Source: Budorcas taxicolor (lineage: Eukaryota > Chordata > Mammalia > Artiodactyla > Bovidae). From it: a stretch of DNA of 64,000 bases. The DNA is taken from assembly GCF_023091745.1 (NCBI RefSeq), contig NC_068930.1, positions 12,360,262 through 12,424,261 on the forward strand, given 5' to 3'. The position numbers were made by a program, and so were the translations under genes. Below, in pieces: positions 43,855 to 55,200 of the stretch. Below the pieces are notes generated by a model. It did no database searches and was not told where the DNA came from. It was given only the letters and a program-made list of their open reading frames with translations. Position 1 is the first letter of the stretch. Each line of letters begins with the position of its first letter.

Positions 43855-44085
43855 TATAACTAACAGCTTTATACATATTTATTTCATTTAATGTCTTGTG
43901 ATTGCCACATCAGTTCTATGAAGCTAGTACAATTTTCCACCTTTTCAGCTAGAGAAACAGAAAAAGAGAAAAATTGACTAACTTGCATAAGGTCACACAG
44001 CTTGAAGGGAACAGAAGAGAGAATCTGAACCCAGGTCTACACAGCATCAAGGTCAATGCCATTTAAGGACTCTGCCTCATCTTAT
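43855..44085 (+). mobile_element. MIR SINE
   Basis: Core and 3' side of a sense-read MIR: TTATTTCATTTAATGTCTTG, AACTTGCATAAGGTCACACA, GCTTGAAGGGAACAGAAG, CTGAACCCAGGTCTACAC. MIRs are pre-placental SINEs and mark old DNA. Confidence 0.85.
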
Positions 44086-45444
44086 ACGTGTCAGGTATAG
44101 AGTTTCACGGTGAATACCAGGATTTGAAGGTTTGCTCCATCCTGAATATGACACCTTTGCACTAGCAAGAGTTCTTAATTTGTCTTAAGGGATAAGACGG
44201 GAAAAAGCCAAATTATTTCCAATAATCTTTAAGAAGTAGTTTTAATAAAAGACACTTCCTGTAGCTTCATGTAGTTGGGCTACTTTCAAACTCGCTAGAA
44301 CATAGTTCTCATATTTACTTTTGCTTTTCTTCATTTGAAAAAACTTTACCTGTGAGTAAGGGTAGATAGAGTTATAACAGGTTCATCAGGCAAACACAGC
44401 TGCATATGACGCAGGTCAGGATTTCTTCTTCGAGACTGGCTGTATCGGCTTGACTCCAATCCTCTACCTCACAAACAATCAGAGATGATTTTCTGCCACA
44501 ACAAACAGTTGCTAAATCTCCCCTTCTGCTTCAGCCAGGCAGATGACCTCCATGCTTACGCCACTCACCAATTTCCACTTGCAATCTAAAATCATTTGCT
44601 CCAGAGCCAGCACATGTGCAATATTCTATGATTCAATATTTCAATCATGTGTCTCTCTGACATGTTTTTTCCTGTCCACATGAAACCTGAGTAAATTGCA
44701 ATGAGCTTTGAATAGAACTCTCAGAAAGTAGTCTACCAACTTCTCCCTCCTGGAGCAAGATCAGGGGACAGACCACCAAGTTCATTCTACTACCAACCAT
44801 TATTAATCAATCCACCTTGCAGAAGACGTGGAGTGCCATCACAAAAAATTCCAGAAATCTTCATTAACGCCACCGTTTTCCCCAAGTAGAAATAGCACTG
44901 AACACAATGAACTGATGTTTATCAGCTCTATTAAATTTCAAAGTGCTAACCCACCTCTCAGTATTCCAGAATATTTCAGAGCAGGGTTGTTGGTCTTGTG
45001 TTCATTTCTCTCTGCCCCGAGATTCAAAGACAAGATACCATCTCATCCACTTGGGCAGCATATTGAGATTGATGCCATTCTCATTTTACAATGTTTTGAA
45101 AAAAGAATCGAATCCATTTGATTCATATTCTTATTGAGCCAGTGTTGATCATCAAAATGATACTGACAGCAGAGTCCTAAATTAACATTCATGGCATTTA
45201 GGATCCAACAGAGCCATCTATCTAAGGATCTCAAAGAACCACTGATACAATTCTTCAGTAAGTTTAAAGTGGAGAGAAAATAGGAAAATGAAGAAATGTG
45301 GAGGCATGAATATAACCCTTAGCACCAAATATTTCTGTGTCTCCATGGACCTTAAAAATAAAACTCTTCTCAACATCCGGGAGTGATGTTTTCTACCTTT
45401 CCTATTTAGCCTTATTGTTAAAAGGAGAGGAATAATGAGCAGTG
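44086..45444. other. Unassigned, single-copy-looking
   Basis: About 1.36 kb without a named transposon. It contains a 97-codon + open frame (44828-45121) overlapped by a second + frame and an antisense one, with no domain I recognise. Confidence 0.4.
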
Positions 45445-45570
45445 TCGGGAGACCTGACCTCTAGACTCAGCTTATATATTAATAGCAATTTTTCTTTCAC
45501 CCTGATTGTGTGGCTTGATCTCTCTGACTTTCAGTTTTTCCCCTAAAATTTGAATATTACATAAGATATG
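45445..45570 (+). mobile_element. Diverged MIR SINE
   Basis: GAGACCTGACCTCTAGACTC, then TGTGTGGCTTGATCTCTCTG and ACTTTCAGTTTTTCCCCTAA, match the MIR head and core layout. Confidence 0.65.
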
Positions 45571-46122
45571 TCATTCTCAAACTGTTATCAACAGAACGAT
45601 ACACATAGTTTTACTCCTGTGCCTCTGAGGTTGCCAAAAGAAGGGAATGGGTTATGAGAGTGTCTGAGTAGGCATAGGTTGAAAAATCTTATTGACCTTC
45701 TTCAATCAGCATTTATACTGAGGTTCCATGTTAGAGTCCACACCTGAAGATTGGATTCAAGTACTAGAAATGTGTGTTACCTTGAGTTACATGCAGTTTT
45801 AAGGACCCTAGGGCCCCAGTACCTTCAGGGTATAGGCACAGTAGTGGGTGCATTCTAGGCATAAAAGATGAAACATAACCAGTTCTTGACAAAGTCATTT
45901 AATCAGAAGGATCTGTGGACAACAGAGCCAGGTGAGGGAAAACAAGGCATCAGAACTGTTTAGGTCCTGACAGATGCTGACCTGAAGTGCAGGAGATTAA
46001 GGAAGACAGGATGTAAGATGGAGAAGTTTCCTGGAGACCTAAACTGTGAACCAGGTGTTATATATACTCATCAGGATTTTGTTTCCCTGAAAGACAATCA
46101 TTGCATTGTCTTTCCGAATTTT
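45571..46122. other. Unassigned
   Basis: No element recognised. Confidence 0.4.
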
Positions 46123-46655
46123 TTATTTTTTTACTATTTTTTTAAATTTTTATTTTTACTTTATTTTACTTTACAATACTGTATTGGTTTTGCCATACAT
46201 TGACATGAATCCACCACGGGTGTACATGCGATCCCAAACATGAACCCCCCTCCCACCTCCCTCCCCACAACATCCCTCTGGGTCATCCCCGTGCACCAGC
46301 CCCAAGCATGCTGTATCCTGCATCGGACATAGACTGGCGATTCGATTCTTACATGATAGCATACATGTTTCAATGCCATTCTCCCCAGTCATCCCACCCT
46401 CTCCCTCTCCCTCTGAGTCCAAAAGTCCACTATACACATCTGTGTCTTTTTTGCTGTCTTGCATACAGGGTCATCATTGCCGTCTTTCTAAATTCCATAT
46501 ATATGTGTTAGTATACTGTATTGGTGTTTTTCTTTCTGGCTTACTTCACTCTGTATAATCAGCTCCAGTTTCATCCATCTTATCAGAACTGATTCAAATG
46601 TATTCTTTTTAACGGCTGAGTAATACTCCATTGTGTATATGTATCACAGCTTTAT
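46123..46655 (-). mobile_element. L1-BT 3' UTR and ORF2 end, antisense
   Basis: T-rich tail, then TTACAATACTGTATTGGTTT, CCATACATTGACATGAATCC, the C-rich CCCCTCCCACCTCCCTCCCC, GTTTCAATGCCATTCTCCCC and CTGGCTTACTTCACTCTGTA. Same subfamily as the twin-primed copy at 26681 but not inverted, so it shows the normal order of the two segments. 5' truncated. Confidence 0.95.
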
Positions 46656-47092
46656 TTAAGTTTTTATGAGCTGTATCCTTCTTCCCAAGACCACAATCCC
46701 TTTACAAGTTAGATATATGCTCCAACATACTTTAATTTAATTATGTTCAGTGCTCTCAAAAAGATTTGCCACAACTACCACTTTGAGTTTCTTAGATATT
46801 GGTTGGTTGTGTCAGGCATATGTAAACAGTCTCACTGTAGTAATATTTTTCAGCTTTCTTGGTGAAATTTTAACTTTGAATATGATTCACTGTGAACTGG
46901 CTGGCGTTGAAGTAACTCCGTCAACCCACCTTCCCAACATACACCCTTCCTAATAAAGGGTGATCAAAAAACAAAGAGAGTATAGAACAAGAATATAGAA
47001 AGAAGTGGTACTGCAGTTTAGAGTGGGCTGAGAGAACTTTGGAGAATTTGATGGGAAAGGGAAGCAACTTTCTATAAATAATAGTGAATGGG
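46656..47092. other. Unassigned
   Basis: No element recognised. Confidence 0.4.
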
Positions 47093-47308
47093 TGGTAAGT
47101 TGCTCAGTCGTGTCTGACCCTTTATGATCTCATGGACTGTAGCCCACCAGGCTCCTCTATCCATGGGATTCTCCAGACAAGAATACTGGAGTGGGTTGCC
47201 ATGCCCTCCTCCAGGGGATCTTCCTGACCCAGGGATTGAACCTGAGTCTCTTAAGTCTCCTGCATTGGCAGGTGAGTTCTTTACCACTGGTGCCACCTGG
47301 GAAGTCCA
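47093..47308 (-). mobile_element. Bov-tA SINE, full length
   Basis: Antisense: AAGTTGCTCAGTCGTGTCTG, CAGACAAGAATACTGGAGTG, GACCCAGGGATTGAACCTGA, ending CTGGTGCCACCTGGGAAGTCC. Confidence 0.96.
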
Positions 47309-48034
47309 GTAAAAATATTAGAATCCTCAAGGTAACTGATAGTACAAAGTGGATAAAAAGTCCTCCTCTCCAGGGATGTAAAAGCCAGCTCCTGAGATGC
47401 TGGTCTGTGTTGAGTGGGAGGAGAGAAAGAGCAGGTTACCATTACTAGGCCTGTAGATCTATTTTCTGAAGACTGGAAAGTGAGAGGACTGGGATGTGAG
47501 CCTTCAGAACTGGCAGCAGAGCCAAGAGAGTGGTGGGGTTAGACTGCAGTTCAGCTGAATGGCTTCTCCTCACCTAAGAGATTCACTTTCTTTTGGAATC
47601 CCATGAGAGTGCAGAAGAAAGCACAGTTCTTGTCTCATCTCTGACCTCAACCCATCCACCCACCTCCCCTGCCCCTGCACGGCCAAAGGCATGAGAGTAA
47701 TTCAGGTGAGGCGTTTTGCAAACCGAGTTAGAAATTATTGACGTAATTATTGTATAAAAATGCATGTTCTCAGATTTGCTGGGAAATAGAAAAAAATCCC
47801 CTCAATAATAGTCCATGAACTTAATTACATAGAGGGATTTGTGTGAGATTGCATGGATTTTGGTGTTACATGTAAATAAATATTTAAATGCACAGTGTGA
47901 ACTCTTACTTATAGGTGGCCAGCAGTGAAGTGAATCCTTTTGTGAAGATTCTTTAAAAACAATTGGAAGAATACATAATGATGTGGGAAATATTCAAAAT
48001 ACACTCCTATATGGAAAAAATTAGATTATGAAAC
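47309..48034. other. Unassigned
   Basis: No element recognised. The segment 47830-48030 is AT-rich. Confidence 0.4.
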
Positions 48035-48044
48035 AGTACCATAG

Positions 48045-48196
48045 GGGACTTACTTCCCTTGGTGGTCCAGTGGTTAAGACTCTGAGCTCACGGTGCAGGG
48101 GGCCTGGGTTCAATCCCTGGTCAGGGAACTAGATCCCATATGCAGCAACTAAGACACAGTGCAGCCAAATAAATAAAATAAGAAATTAAAAAAAAT
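48045..48196 (+). mobile_element. CHR-type tRNA-derived SINE with 10-bp TSD
   Basis: GGGACTTACTTCCCTTGGTG, GTCCAGTGGTTAAGACTCTG, B box GGGTTCAATCCC (48106-48117), GGGAACTAGATCCCATATGC, then an A/T-rich tail. AGTACCATAG is duplicated at 48035-48044 and 48197-48206. This cetartiodactyl SINE family is distinct from Bov-tA and is thought to use L1. Confidence 0.93.
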
Positions 48197-48206
48197 AGTA
48201 CCATAG

Positions 48207-48566
48207 AACGATCTCAAATTTTCTAAAATGTAGGTTGTATGCACACACAATAATATACAGTTACTGATATTTATTAGCTGTAGATGTATGAAAGGATATT
48301 TGTGTTAGTGGTGATTCCCTCTACGTGTTGAGATTTTCTATCATGGACATATATTAGTATTATAAAACAGGAGGCAACATTTACATTTTATAGATTCAGG
48401 AGCTAGTTATGCTCACAAAGAAGTGGGTTAAAAATACTGTCAGTTTCCCAACTCAGTTCTTGGAAATTTTTTTTGGTATTTTGAGGTTCACTTATTTAAA
48501 TATTTCTTCAGCCATCTCCCTTCCTCCCACAGAGGACTGAAGACTGAAAAAGATTTACCTACATAG
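48207..48566. other. Unassigned
   Basis: No element recognised. Confidence 0.35.
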
Positions 48567-48702
48567 ATGTTGCTGCTGCTGCTAAGTCACGTCAGTCATG
48601 TCCTATTCCGTGCGACCCCATAGATGGCCGCCCACAAGGCTCCTCTGTCCCTAGGATTCTCCAGGCAAGAACACTGAAGTGGGTTGCCATTTCCTTCTCC
48701 AA
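48567..48702 (-). mobile_element. Half Bov-A2 SINE
   Basis: TGCTGCTGCTGCTAAGTCAC, then GTGCGACCCCATAGATGGCC to GCCATTTCCTTCTCCAAAAT. The second monomer and the linker are missing. Confidence 0.92.
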
Positions 48703-48848
48703 AATCCCCCAAAACAGACATCATCATTGCTTAAGAGTTGTCTGAGAAAAAAATAAAGCAAATGGGCACAAACCTGAGTTCTGAGTTTCCCAGTGGTCAC
48801 GGTAAATTTAAAAATGTGATATACCGGAGGACTCACCAAGAAACAAAC

Positions 48849-49005
48849 AAGGTGATTTCCTGGCTGTCCAGTAGTTAGGACCCCTCCAGCTCCCTGCTTT
48901 CACTGCCAAGAGCGTGGTTCAATCCTGGGTGGGGGAACTAAGATCGCACAAGCCACATGGCACAGCCAAGAATTTTAAAATAAATGTAAAATAATGAATA
49001 AGTGA
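48849..49005 (+). mobile_element. CHR-type SINE, diverged, with 9-bp TSD
   Basis: GATTTCCTGGCTGTCCAGTA, B box GTGGTTCAATCCTGG, GGGGGAACTAAGATCGCACA, CACGGCACAGCC-like end (GCCACATGGCACAGCC), A-rich tail. GAAACAAAC is duplicated at 48840-48848 and 49006-49014. Confidence 0.9.
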
Positions 49006-49081
49006 GAAACAAACCAAAGCAAGAAACATACACTGTTTCCTACCCTGACCTTATCAGGGAGTGGGTGGGGCATGGGGATTG

Positions 49082-49154
49082 GGTTGGCCAAAAAATTTGT
49101 TTGGGTTTTTCATGAGATATAATGGAAAAACCCAAACAAACTTTTTGGCCAACC
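49082..49154. mobile_element. Mariner-derived palindromic MITE
   Basis: Two 30-base arms (49082-49111 and 49125-49154) are inverted copies of GGTTGGCCAAAAA-TTTGTT differing at one base, with a 13-base loop. The ends match the terminal repeat of a mariner element abundant in ruminants. A transcript would fold into a long hairpin. No clear TA duplication flanks it. Confidence 0.88.
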
Positions 49155-49184
49155 GAAAATAAAATGAAGGACGTGTGTTTGCTC

Positions 49185-49464
49185 TGCTGCTGCTGCTGCT
49201 AAGTCGCTTCAGTCGTGTCCGACTCTGTGTGACCCCATAGACGGCAGCCCACTAGGCTCCTCTGTCTCTGGGATTCTCCAGGCAAGAACACTGGAGTGGG
49301 TTGCCATTTCCTTCTCCAATGCATGAAAGTGAAAAGTGAAAGGGAAGTCGCTCAGTCGTGTCGGACTCTTCGTGACCCCATGGACTGCAGCCCACCAGTC
49401 TCCTCCACCCATGGGATTTTCCAGGCAAGAGCACTGGAGTGGGGTGCCATCGCCTTCTCCGGTG
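49185..49464 (-). mobile_element. Bov-A2 SINE
   Basis: Starts with CTGCTGCTGCTGCTGCTAAG, both monomers present, linker GAAAGTGAAAAGTGAAAGGG, ends CATCGCCTTCTCCGGTG. Close to consensus. Confidence 0.96.
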
Positions 49465-49665
49465 TATGCTCAGTTGTGTCCAATTTTTTGTGACCCCATT
49501 GACTATAGCTCTTCAGGCTCCTCTGTCCATGGCAATTTCCAGAAAGAATACTAAGGTGGGTTGCCATTTCCTACTCCAGGGGATCTTCCTGACCCAGGGT
49601 TTGAACCCGAGTCCTTGCATCTCCTGCATTGGCAGGCAGATTCTTTACTACTGTGTCACCAACGC
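49465..49665 (-). mobile_element. Bov-tA SINE abutting Bov-A2
   Basis: GCTCAGTTGTGTCCAATTTT, GGCAATTTCCAGAAAGAATA, GACCCAGGGTTTGAACCCGA, CTTTACTACTGTGTCACCAA. Same orientation as the preceding Bov-A2 and directly joined to it, so one probably inserted into the other's end. Confidence 0.94.
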
Positions 49666-49839
49666 AGAATGGTGGGGGAGAAAGTCAGGTGAACAGTTCT
49701 GGAAACATCATCTATGTGAACGATCTCATGCCAGTTACAAAGGCAATTTGTCAAATGCTTAGTTCTCTTTGCTAATTATCCATTAAAACAAACAAACAAG
49801 TGAACTCTTTTTTGCTGACAGAGAGAGTATTTTGTAGGA

Positions 49840-50005
49840 TTAAGCATTTATGTCCAGACCAGACTTCCTGGGTTTGAACCCCACTGCTATGAACTACTCA
49901 TTCAGAGCCTTTGGGTAAGTAACTTCTCCGCCGTTTCCAAGGTCTACATCCTCATTTATGAAATGGCAACTGTAATAGAATCTATCACAAATGGTGGTGA
50001 AGATG
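49840..50005 (+). mobile_element. MIR SINE
   Basis: CCAGACTTCCTGGGTTTGAA, CCCCACTGCTATGAACTACT, GGGTAAGTAACTTCTCCGCC, CCTCATTTATGAAATGGCAA: MIR head, core and CORE-SINE layout in sense. Confidence 0.88.
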
Positions 50006-50029
50006 AAATGTGTGATGTTTCATTTCATG

Positions 50030-50450
50030 TGTCTACTTGACTGGCCATGGGGTACCCAGATTAGACATTGTTTCTGGGCATGTCTGTGACAGTGTTTTCA
50101 GATGAGATTAGCATTTGAATCGGTGCACTCAGTAAAGTAGATTGCCCTCCCCGATGTGGGTGGGCATCATTGAAGCCACTGGGGGCTTGAATAGAACAAA
50201 GGGTAGAAGAAGGCGAAATTCACTCCCTTTAGCTTCCTGCCTGCCTGCTTGAGCTGAGACATCTCACCTCATCTCATCTCTTCTCATCTCCTCTGACCCT
50301 TTGGACTTGGACTGAATCACACCACCAGCTTTCCTGGGTCTCCAGCTTGCACATGGCAGATCGTGGGACTTCTCTGCCTCCATCATCACATGAGTGATTC
50401 TTCATAATAAATCTTATCTAACTCCTACTGCTTCTATTTTTCTGGAGAAT
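50030..50450 (+). mobile_element. Old mammalian LTR-like repeat
   Basis: TCATGTGTCTACTTGACTGG, GAGATTAGCATTTGAATCGG, CACCACCAGCTTTCCTGGGT, CATAATAAATCTTATCTAAC (with an AATAAA signal) and CTGGAGAATCCAGACTGACA are strings shared by a common old mammalian repeat. The polyadenylation signal near the right end suggests an LTR. Subfamily not assigned. Confidence 0.6.
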
Positions 50451-50754
50451 CCAGACTGACATAAAATCGCAAAGTGCTTAGAACATAAAAAGAATTATAT
50501 AAATGCTATCATCTTCATTATCATCATTACCACCATCACCAAATAGAGCTATGAAAAAACACCATGAATAACATCAATGCATAAATAAATTTGACTACAA
50601 GTTAGTGACATTGTAATGGAACCCACTTACTTCTTGAACCACGGGGCCACCTAATCCTACCAGAGGAGCCGAATCATTCACAGAAGTTTCTGTCTGCCAG
50701 TTGGCATTTTACATGTGACCTAAACCTAATCCCAGTTTGACAGGTATTTTTATC

Positions 50755-50950
50755 ATGACTCTTGGCTCAGGTGGTAAAGAATCTGCCTGCAATGTGGGAG
50801 ACCTGGGTTCGATCCCTGGGTTGGGAAGATCCCCTGGAGAAGTGAATGGCAATCCACTCCAGGATTCTTGTCTGGAGAGTCCCATGGACAGAGGAGCCTC
50901 ATGGGCTACAGTCCACAGGGTCACAAAGAGTCAGACATGACTGTCACACA
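50755..50950 (+). mobile_element. Bov-tA SINE
   Basis: Sense: GGCTCAGGTGGTAAAGAATC, intact B box GGGTTCGATCCCTGG, CCACTCCAGGATTCTTGTCT, GAGTCAGACATGACTGTCAC. CATGACT occurs on both sides, a possible short target duplication. Confidence 0.94.
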
Positions 50951-50999
50951 CTTTAACATGACTTCAATCTATTGACCCCACATCATTTTAAAAAATGAT

Positions 51000-51335
51000 G
51001 AAGCTATCTGCAGGGCAGCAATGGAGACGCAGACAAGAGAAGACGTACTTGTGGACACGAGAGGAAGGAGAGTATGGGACGAGATGAGAGAGTGGCACTG
51101 AAACATATTACCGTATACAAAACAGACAGCCAGTGGGAATTTGCTGTGTGAGTCAGGGAGCTCAAATCCAGGGCTCTGTGATAACCCAGGGGGTGGGTGG
51201 GGTGGGAGGTGGGAAGCTGGTTCAAGAGGGAGGGGACCTGCCTATACCTACGGCTGATTCGTGTCGGTATATGGCAGAAACCAACACAAAGTTTTAAAGC
51301 AATTATCCTCCAACCAAAAATAAATAAACATAAAA
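51000..51335 (+). mobile_element. L1-BT 3' UTR, sense
   Basis: GGAGAGTATGGGACGAGATG, CAGACAGCCAGTGGGAATTT, the G-rich GGTGGGTGGGGTGGGAGGTG, GGCTGATTCGTGTCGGTATA and AGCAATTATCCTCCAACCAA with an A-rich tail. Confidence 0.93.
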
Positions 51336-52099
51336 AGATGTATTTTAAAAGCTTGTAGGGAACCATCTTCAATCTCTTCTCATTTTGTTCCACCTCCTTG
51401 TGGGCTCCTTTATCACGTGCCGAATGCCCACCCTCCTTTTCCAAAACACACAAACCCACGCAGACATACGCACACTGCCTCGTTCTCCGGACAGATTCAA
51501 ACATCCTGAGAATTCAACACTTAGGATTATGGATCACTAAACTTCAAGGGTTCAGAGAAGAAATATAGACTTTAATTTCTTTTCCAGGGAACATTGGCCC
51601 TTATGCCCCAAACTGTAGTACGATTTAATGAAATTCAAAGTTGTTCTATGCCAGAAGGATATTTCTGAGAGGAATCCACACGCTTGTGTGTGTACGCGCA
51701 TGCACACACATGTCTGTATGAACGCATACTCGAAAGAGAGATGACAGACCGTAATTACCCCATAACTTTGCAGATGTACGCTCTAAGATGACCTTGGCCA
51801 TGATCAACTTGCATTCCCACCATGTATTTCTACTGATGGATGAAAGAATCAACATTTATCATACATGATATCGGATCTACTCTTCTCTTGCTTTTTCTCC
51901 ATGAACTCATGTTCAGTTAAAATTTAGAAACATCGTTTTCAACGTTTAGAAATAAAAGACAATATAATTGTCTCCATTTTCAAGATGTAAAAACTGAGGA
52001 TGGGTGCCATGCTGACCTTTCTTTGCTCCTTCTAGCCACTCTAATTGTATGGCCACGGGAACTGTCTCCAGCAGGCTGATGTGGAAATTAAGCTAGTCC
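51336..52099. other. Unassigned
   Basis: Contains a (GT/AC)-like stretch near 51685-51715 but no named transposon. Confidence 0.4.
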
Positions 52100-52235
52100 G
52101 AGAACCCACAGACCTGGATTCTGGCCACTGATTTGGCGTGAACTGCTCATGAGAACCTGGATCTCATTTTATCTTTCTGGATCTTAGTTTCCTCCTCTGT
52201 AAAAGCTGGGGAGAAAGGGAGATTACAGGCTCACC
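52100..52235 (+). mobile_element. MIR SINE
   Basis: GAACCCACAGACCTGGATTC, GAACCTGGATCTCATTTTAT, ATCTTAGTTTCCTCCTCTGT, AAAAGCTGGGGAGAAAGGG match MIR in order. Confidence 0.8.
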
Positions 52236-52249
52236 CACACTTAGAATTT

Positions 52250-55200
52250 TAAATTTAGCTGATATTCTTTCTAATTTCTTTTTTTATTTGTTCTCTGATT
52301 TAGTGTTTTGACCTCAATCCTAGTTTTCATAAATGTTCATTTATATTAACATATTGCCCTTCTCCTCTAATTAATTTAATTCAATATTTCAAATAATGTG
52401 ACTGGGAGAAATATTTCATGTAGGCTAAAAAATATGTTAATAAACAATTAACAGAGTCCAATACACCACTGTTCAAAAATGTCCACACAATTACATGGAC
52501 ATATTTTTAAAGGAAAATATATTGGTAAGGGGAATTTGAGTTTAAAATGACTGGGTATTCAGCCAAGTTTAAAAGATGAACCCTGTAGTTTCTTTTTTTT
52601 TTTTTTCCAGAGTGATCCTACGCAGGAGGCCTGCCGATGCCATATTTCAAATCATAGGAAATTATAGCTTAGTGAACACTCTCTCCCCGTGAACACTCTC
52701 TCTCAAATAAAATTTCCTAAAGACTCCAGATCGACCACAGGCAGGGAAGGAATTGTAAATGCTCTGCAAAGGAAATGTCTCTGTTACACTGGGAAGGCAT
52801 TCATGATCCTTTCCTTCTCCCCAGATCTCCATGCAATGTCTCATCACTGAGATTCTGGCCATTAAATCCATACCGTCTGTCCAGGAAAACTGAGTCTCAT
52901 CTGCTTCAGAACTAAGCAGAGTACCCACTCTCAGAGCTCAGAACTATCTTCCTCTCCAACTTTACCAGTTTGTTTGAATTGCTCCTTTTTCCAGTGAATA
53001 AGTGGTATAGGGAGGGAATATCTTTCTGCAGTGGATTGAAATAAACTACTATTTTTCTAAATACTTTCAGTTTTAAACTTCTTAATTTAGCCACTTCACA
53101 TAATATATTTCACCTATTTTGGTCACTTTTTTCTTTCTCCTTTTCTGGACTGAATGACTACATAGGATTTTTCTTAATTTATTTTCAATTTTTTTATACC
53201 TGTTCTGAAATATTTAAAGCATGATACATATCAAAAAGTAATCTTCCTATTCAAATGCAAGGACCATGAACTTTTTTACACTTCACATAAAATAAAGCCA
53301 TTTAAAACAATCTGTCAAATATAATTTAGGTTCATTCAGGATTCATAATCTATGTTGCCAATTAGACTACAGTACATTTTACAATGTAAAAACAAAAACA
53401 AAAAAAACTCAGGGGGACAGATAGACATAAATGGAAAAGCTCCGTGAGATAAAAGAAACGTAATTGATGCACCTTTCAGTCCATAGCATTGATTTCTATT
53501 TATTATTACAAACTCCTCAAAACACAAAGATTGGATGTCAACATGTTATTCTGGAAGCATACAATTGAAGCAAGCATTACCTGCATGACTTACTTCATAA
53601 AATTTGTTTACCAGAATTGGATTTGCACGTTCATTTCAAAGGACTTTGAAGTGAGAGGAGGAAAGATGATTTAAGGTTTTTTCCTTTCCCTTAATGCTTT
53701 ACTTTTGAGATTTACCAGACTTCAGTTAAATAGATGCCTTCTTGACAACCAGGAATCTTAGTAATATGAGTGAAGTGGAAGAAGTTGAGTCCGCCTAAAC
53801 TTCCCTGTAGGCAGAGTGGAGCTCCGTGCAGGACCACTTTTATCAAGCACAGCTAGCTGACTTTGAAAATTCCTCCTGAGGAACAATGATCAGCGGACCC
53901 TTCTTACATTCATCTAATTTCCAAGCCTTGATGTGACATATGAAACAAGAAGAAAGTGGCAACAAAAATCAATGTGTCTAAATAGTTTGCTTCGAAACAT
54001 ACCTGTCACTGGCTTAACTCAGAAATTGGGTGGGATATTAGATCTGATATATTTTTGTTGTTGTTGTTGTTTTATTTTTGGTTCAGAATTTATTTTAGTC
54101 CCTGCAGGGAGAAAGTGGCAGAAAATCTCCCTTTAACTTGCATAGAGGGGAGTGTGCCTTCTTAGAAAGAATTTAAAATTACAAAAACATAAAACGTTCA
54201 GTACCTGCTCACTCTTGAATTGGGTTTTTATTCTCTCCTTTATCAACATGCTTGTGATTAAAATGAATCCAGTCACATCATAGTGGGATCATGGGCTTTT
54301 AAAAATTATAGCTAAAATAAATCCATAGAAACTTAATTTATATATTTTTAAGTTATAAAAGTATAACATATTGGAGATTATGACTTTATAACTCTGATAG
54401 TTTTACCATTAGAATTTAGAGATAGGAGAAAACTAATATTAGACTGAATTTGGAATGCATTTATCTTATATTAGATTTTCTATAAAATATGGCAGAAAGT
54501 CACAGGTTCTGTAAGCTATCAATTATTTCTCTATTTTACATAACATTTTCCTTGTTGCTAAGTTTCTATACAGAGAGATAATATAAAATGTAAAATTTAA
54601 ATAGTCCTCTGAAATAAAATACCTTGTTTCAGTCAGTATATAAAAGTTTATTCTGCATATTATAAAGTTTAAAAATTACTTAGATACTTTTCTGACATAC
54701 TTTTAAGAAAACAGTTACCACATCAAGAAAAATTAACATTCATAAATAATAAACACATTGTGATCTTTTATGAAGCATTTTTGAAAAATATTCAAGTTGC
54801 CAAAAAATTACAAAGATGATTGTCTACTTTTAAACAAAGCAGTTAAAGCCATTCAACCTCCCATTCACACATAAATGCATTTTCTTTTCAAAGGATATTT
54901 ACCCTTTAAGGGGACATTTTTAACCTTGTGACACCATAAAATTCCATGCATGCAAAGTTATTTGTTTTTATTTTGCTGACATTCATCGTTGATCAGATAT
55001 TTCCCATGGGTTTTATCATGTTATTCAACTAAAGGCATAGTTTTAACAGTTCATTTTAATACCTTGATTAATAGGAGACAATCTCTTTAAAAATAATATT
55101 AGTGTTGGCATTTTGTGACGAATTACAAAAGCTAAGCAGACATGCTCTTTTGTGCCTTTTTTGAATTTCCTTTCAAAATGTGCTGAACTCACCAGGGTTT

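Noticed and set aside
48045..48196. tRNA gene
   Set aside because: The B box and tRNA-like head belong to a CHR SINE. No cloverleaf can be formed over the full length. The same applies to the Bov-tA heads.
51004..51504. 166-codon open frame on -
   Set aside because: Antisense of an L1-BT 3' UTR. The pyrimidine-rich complement is stop-poor.
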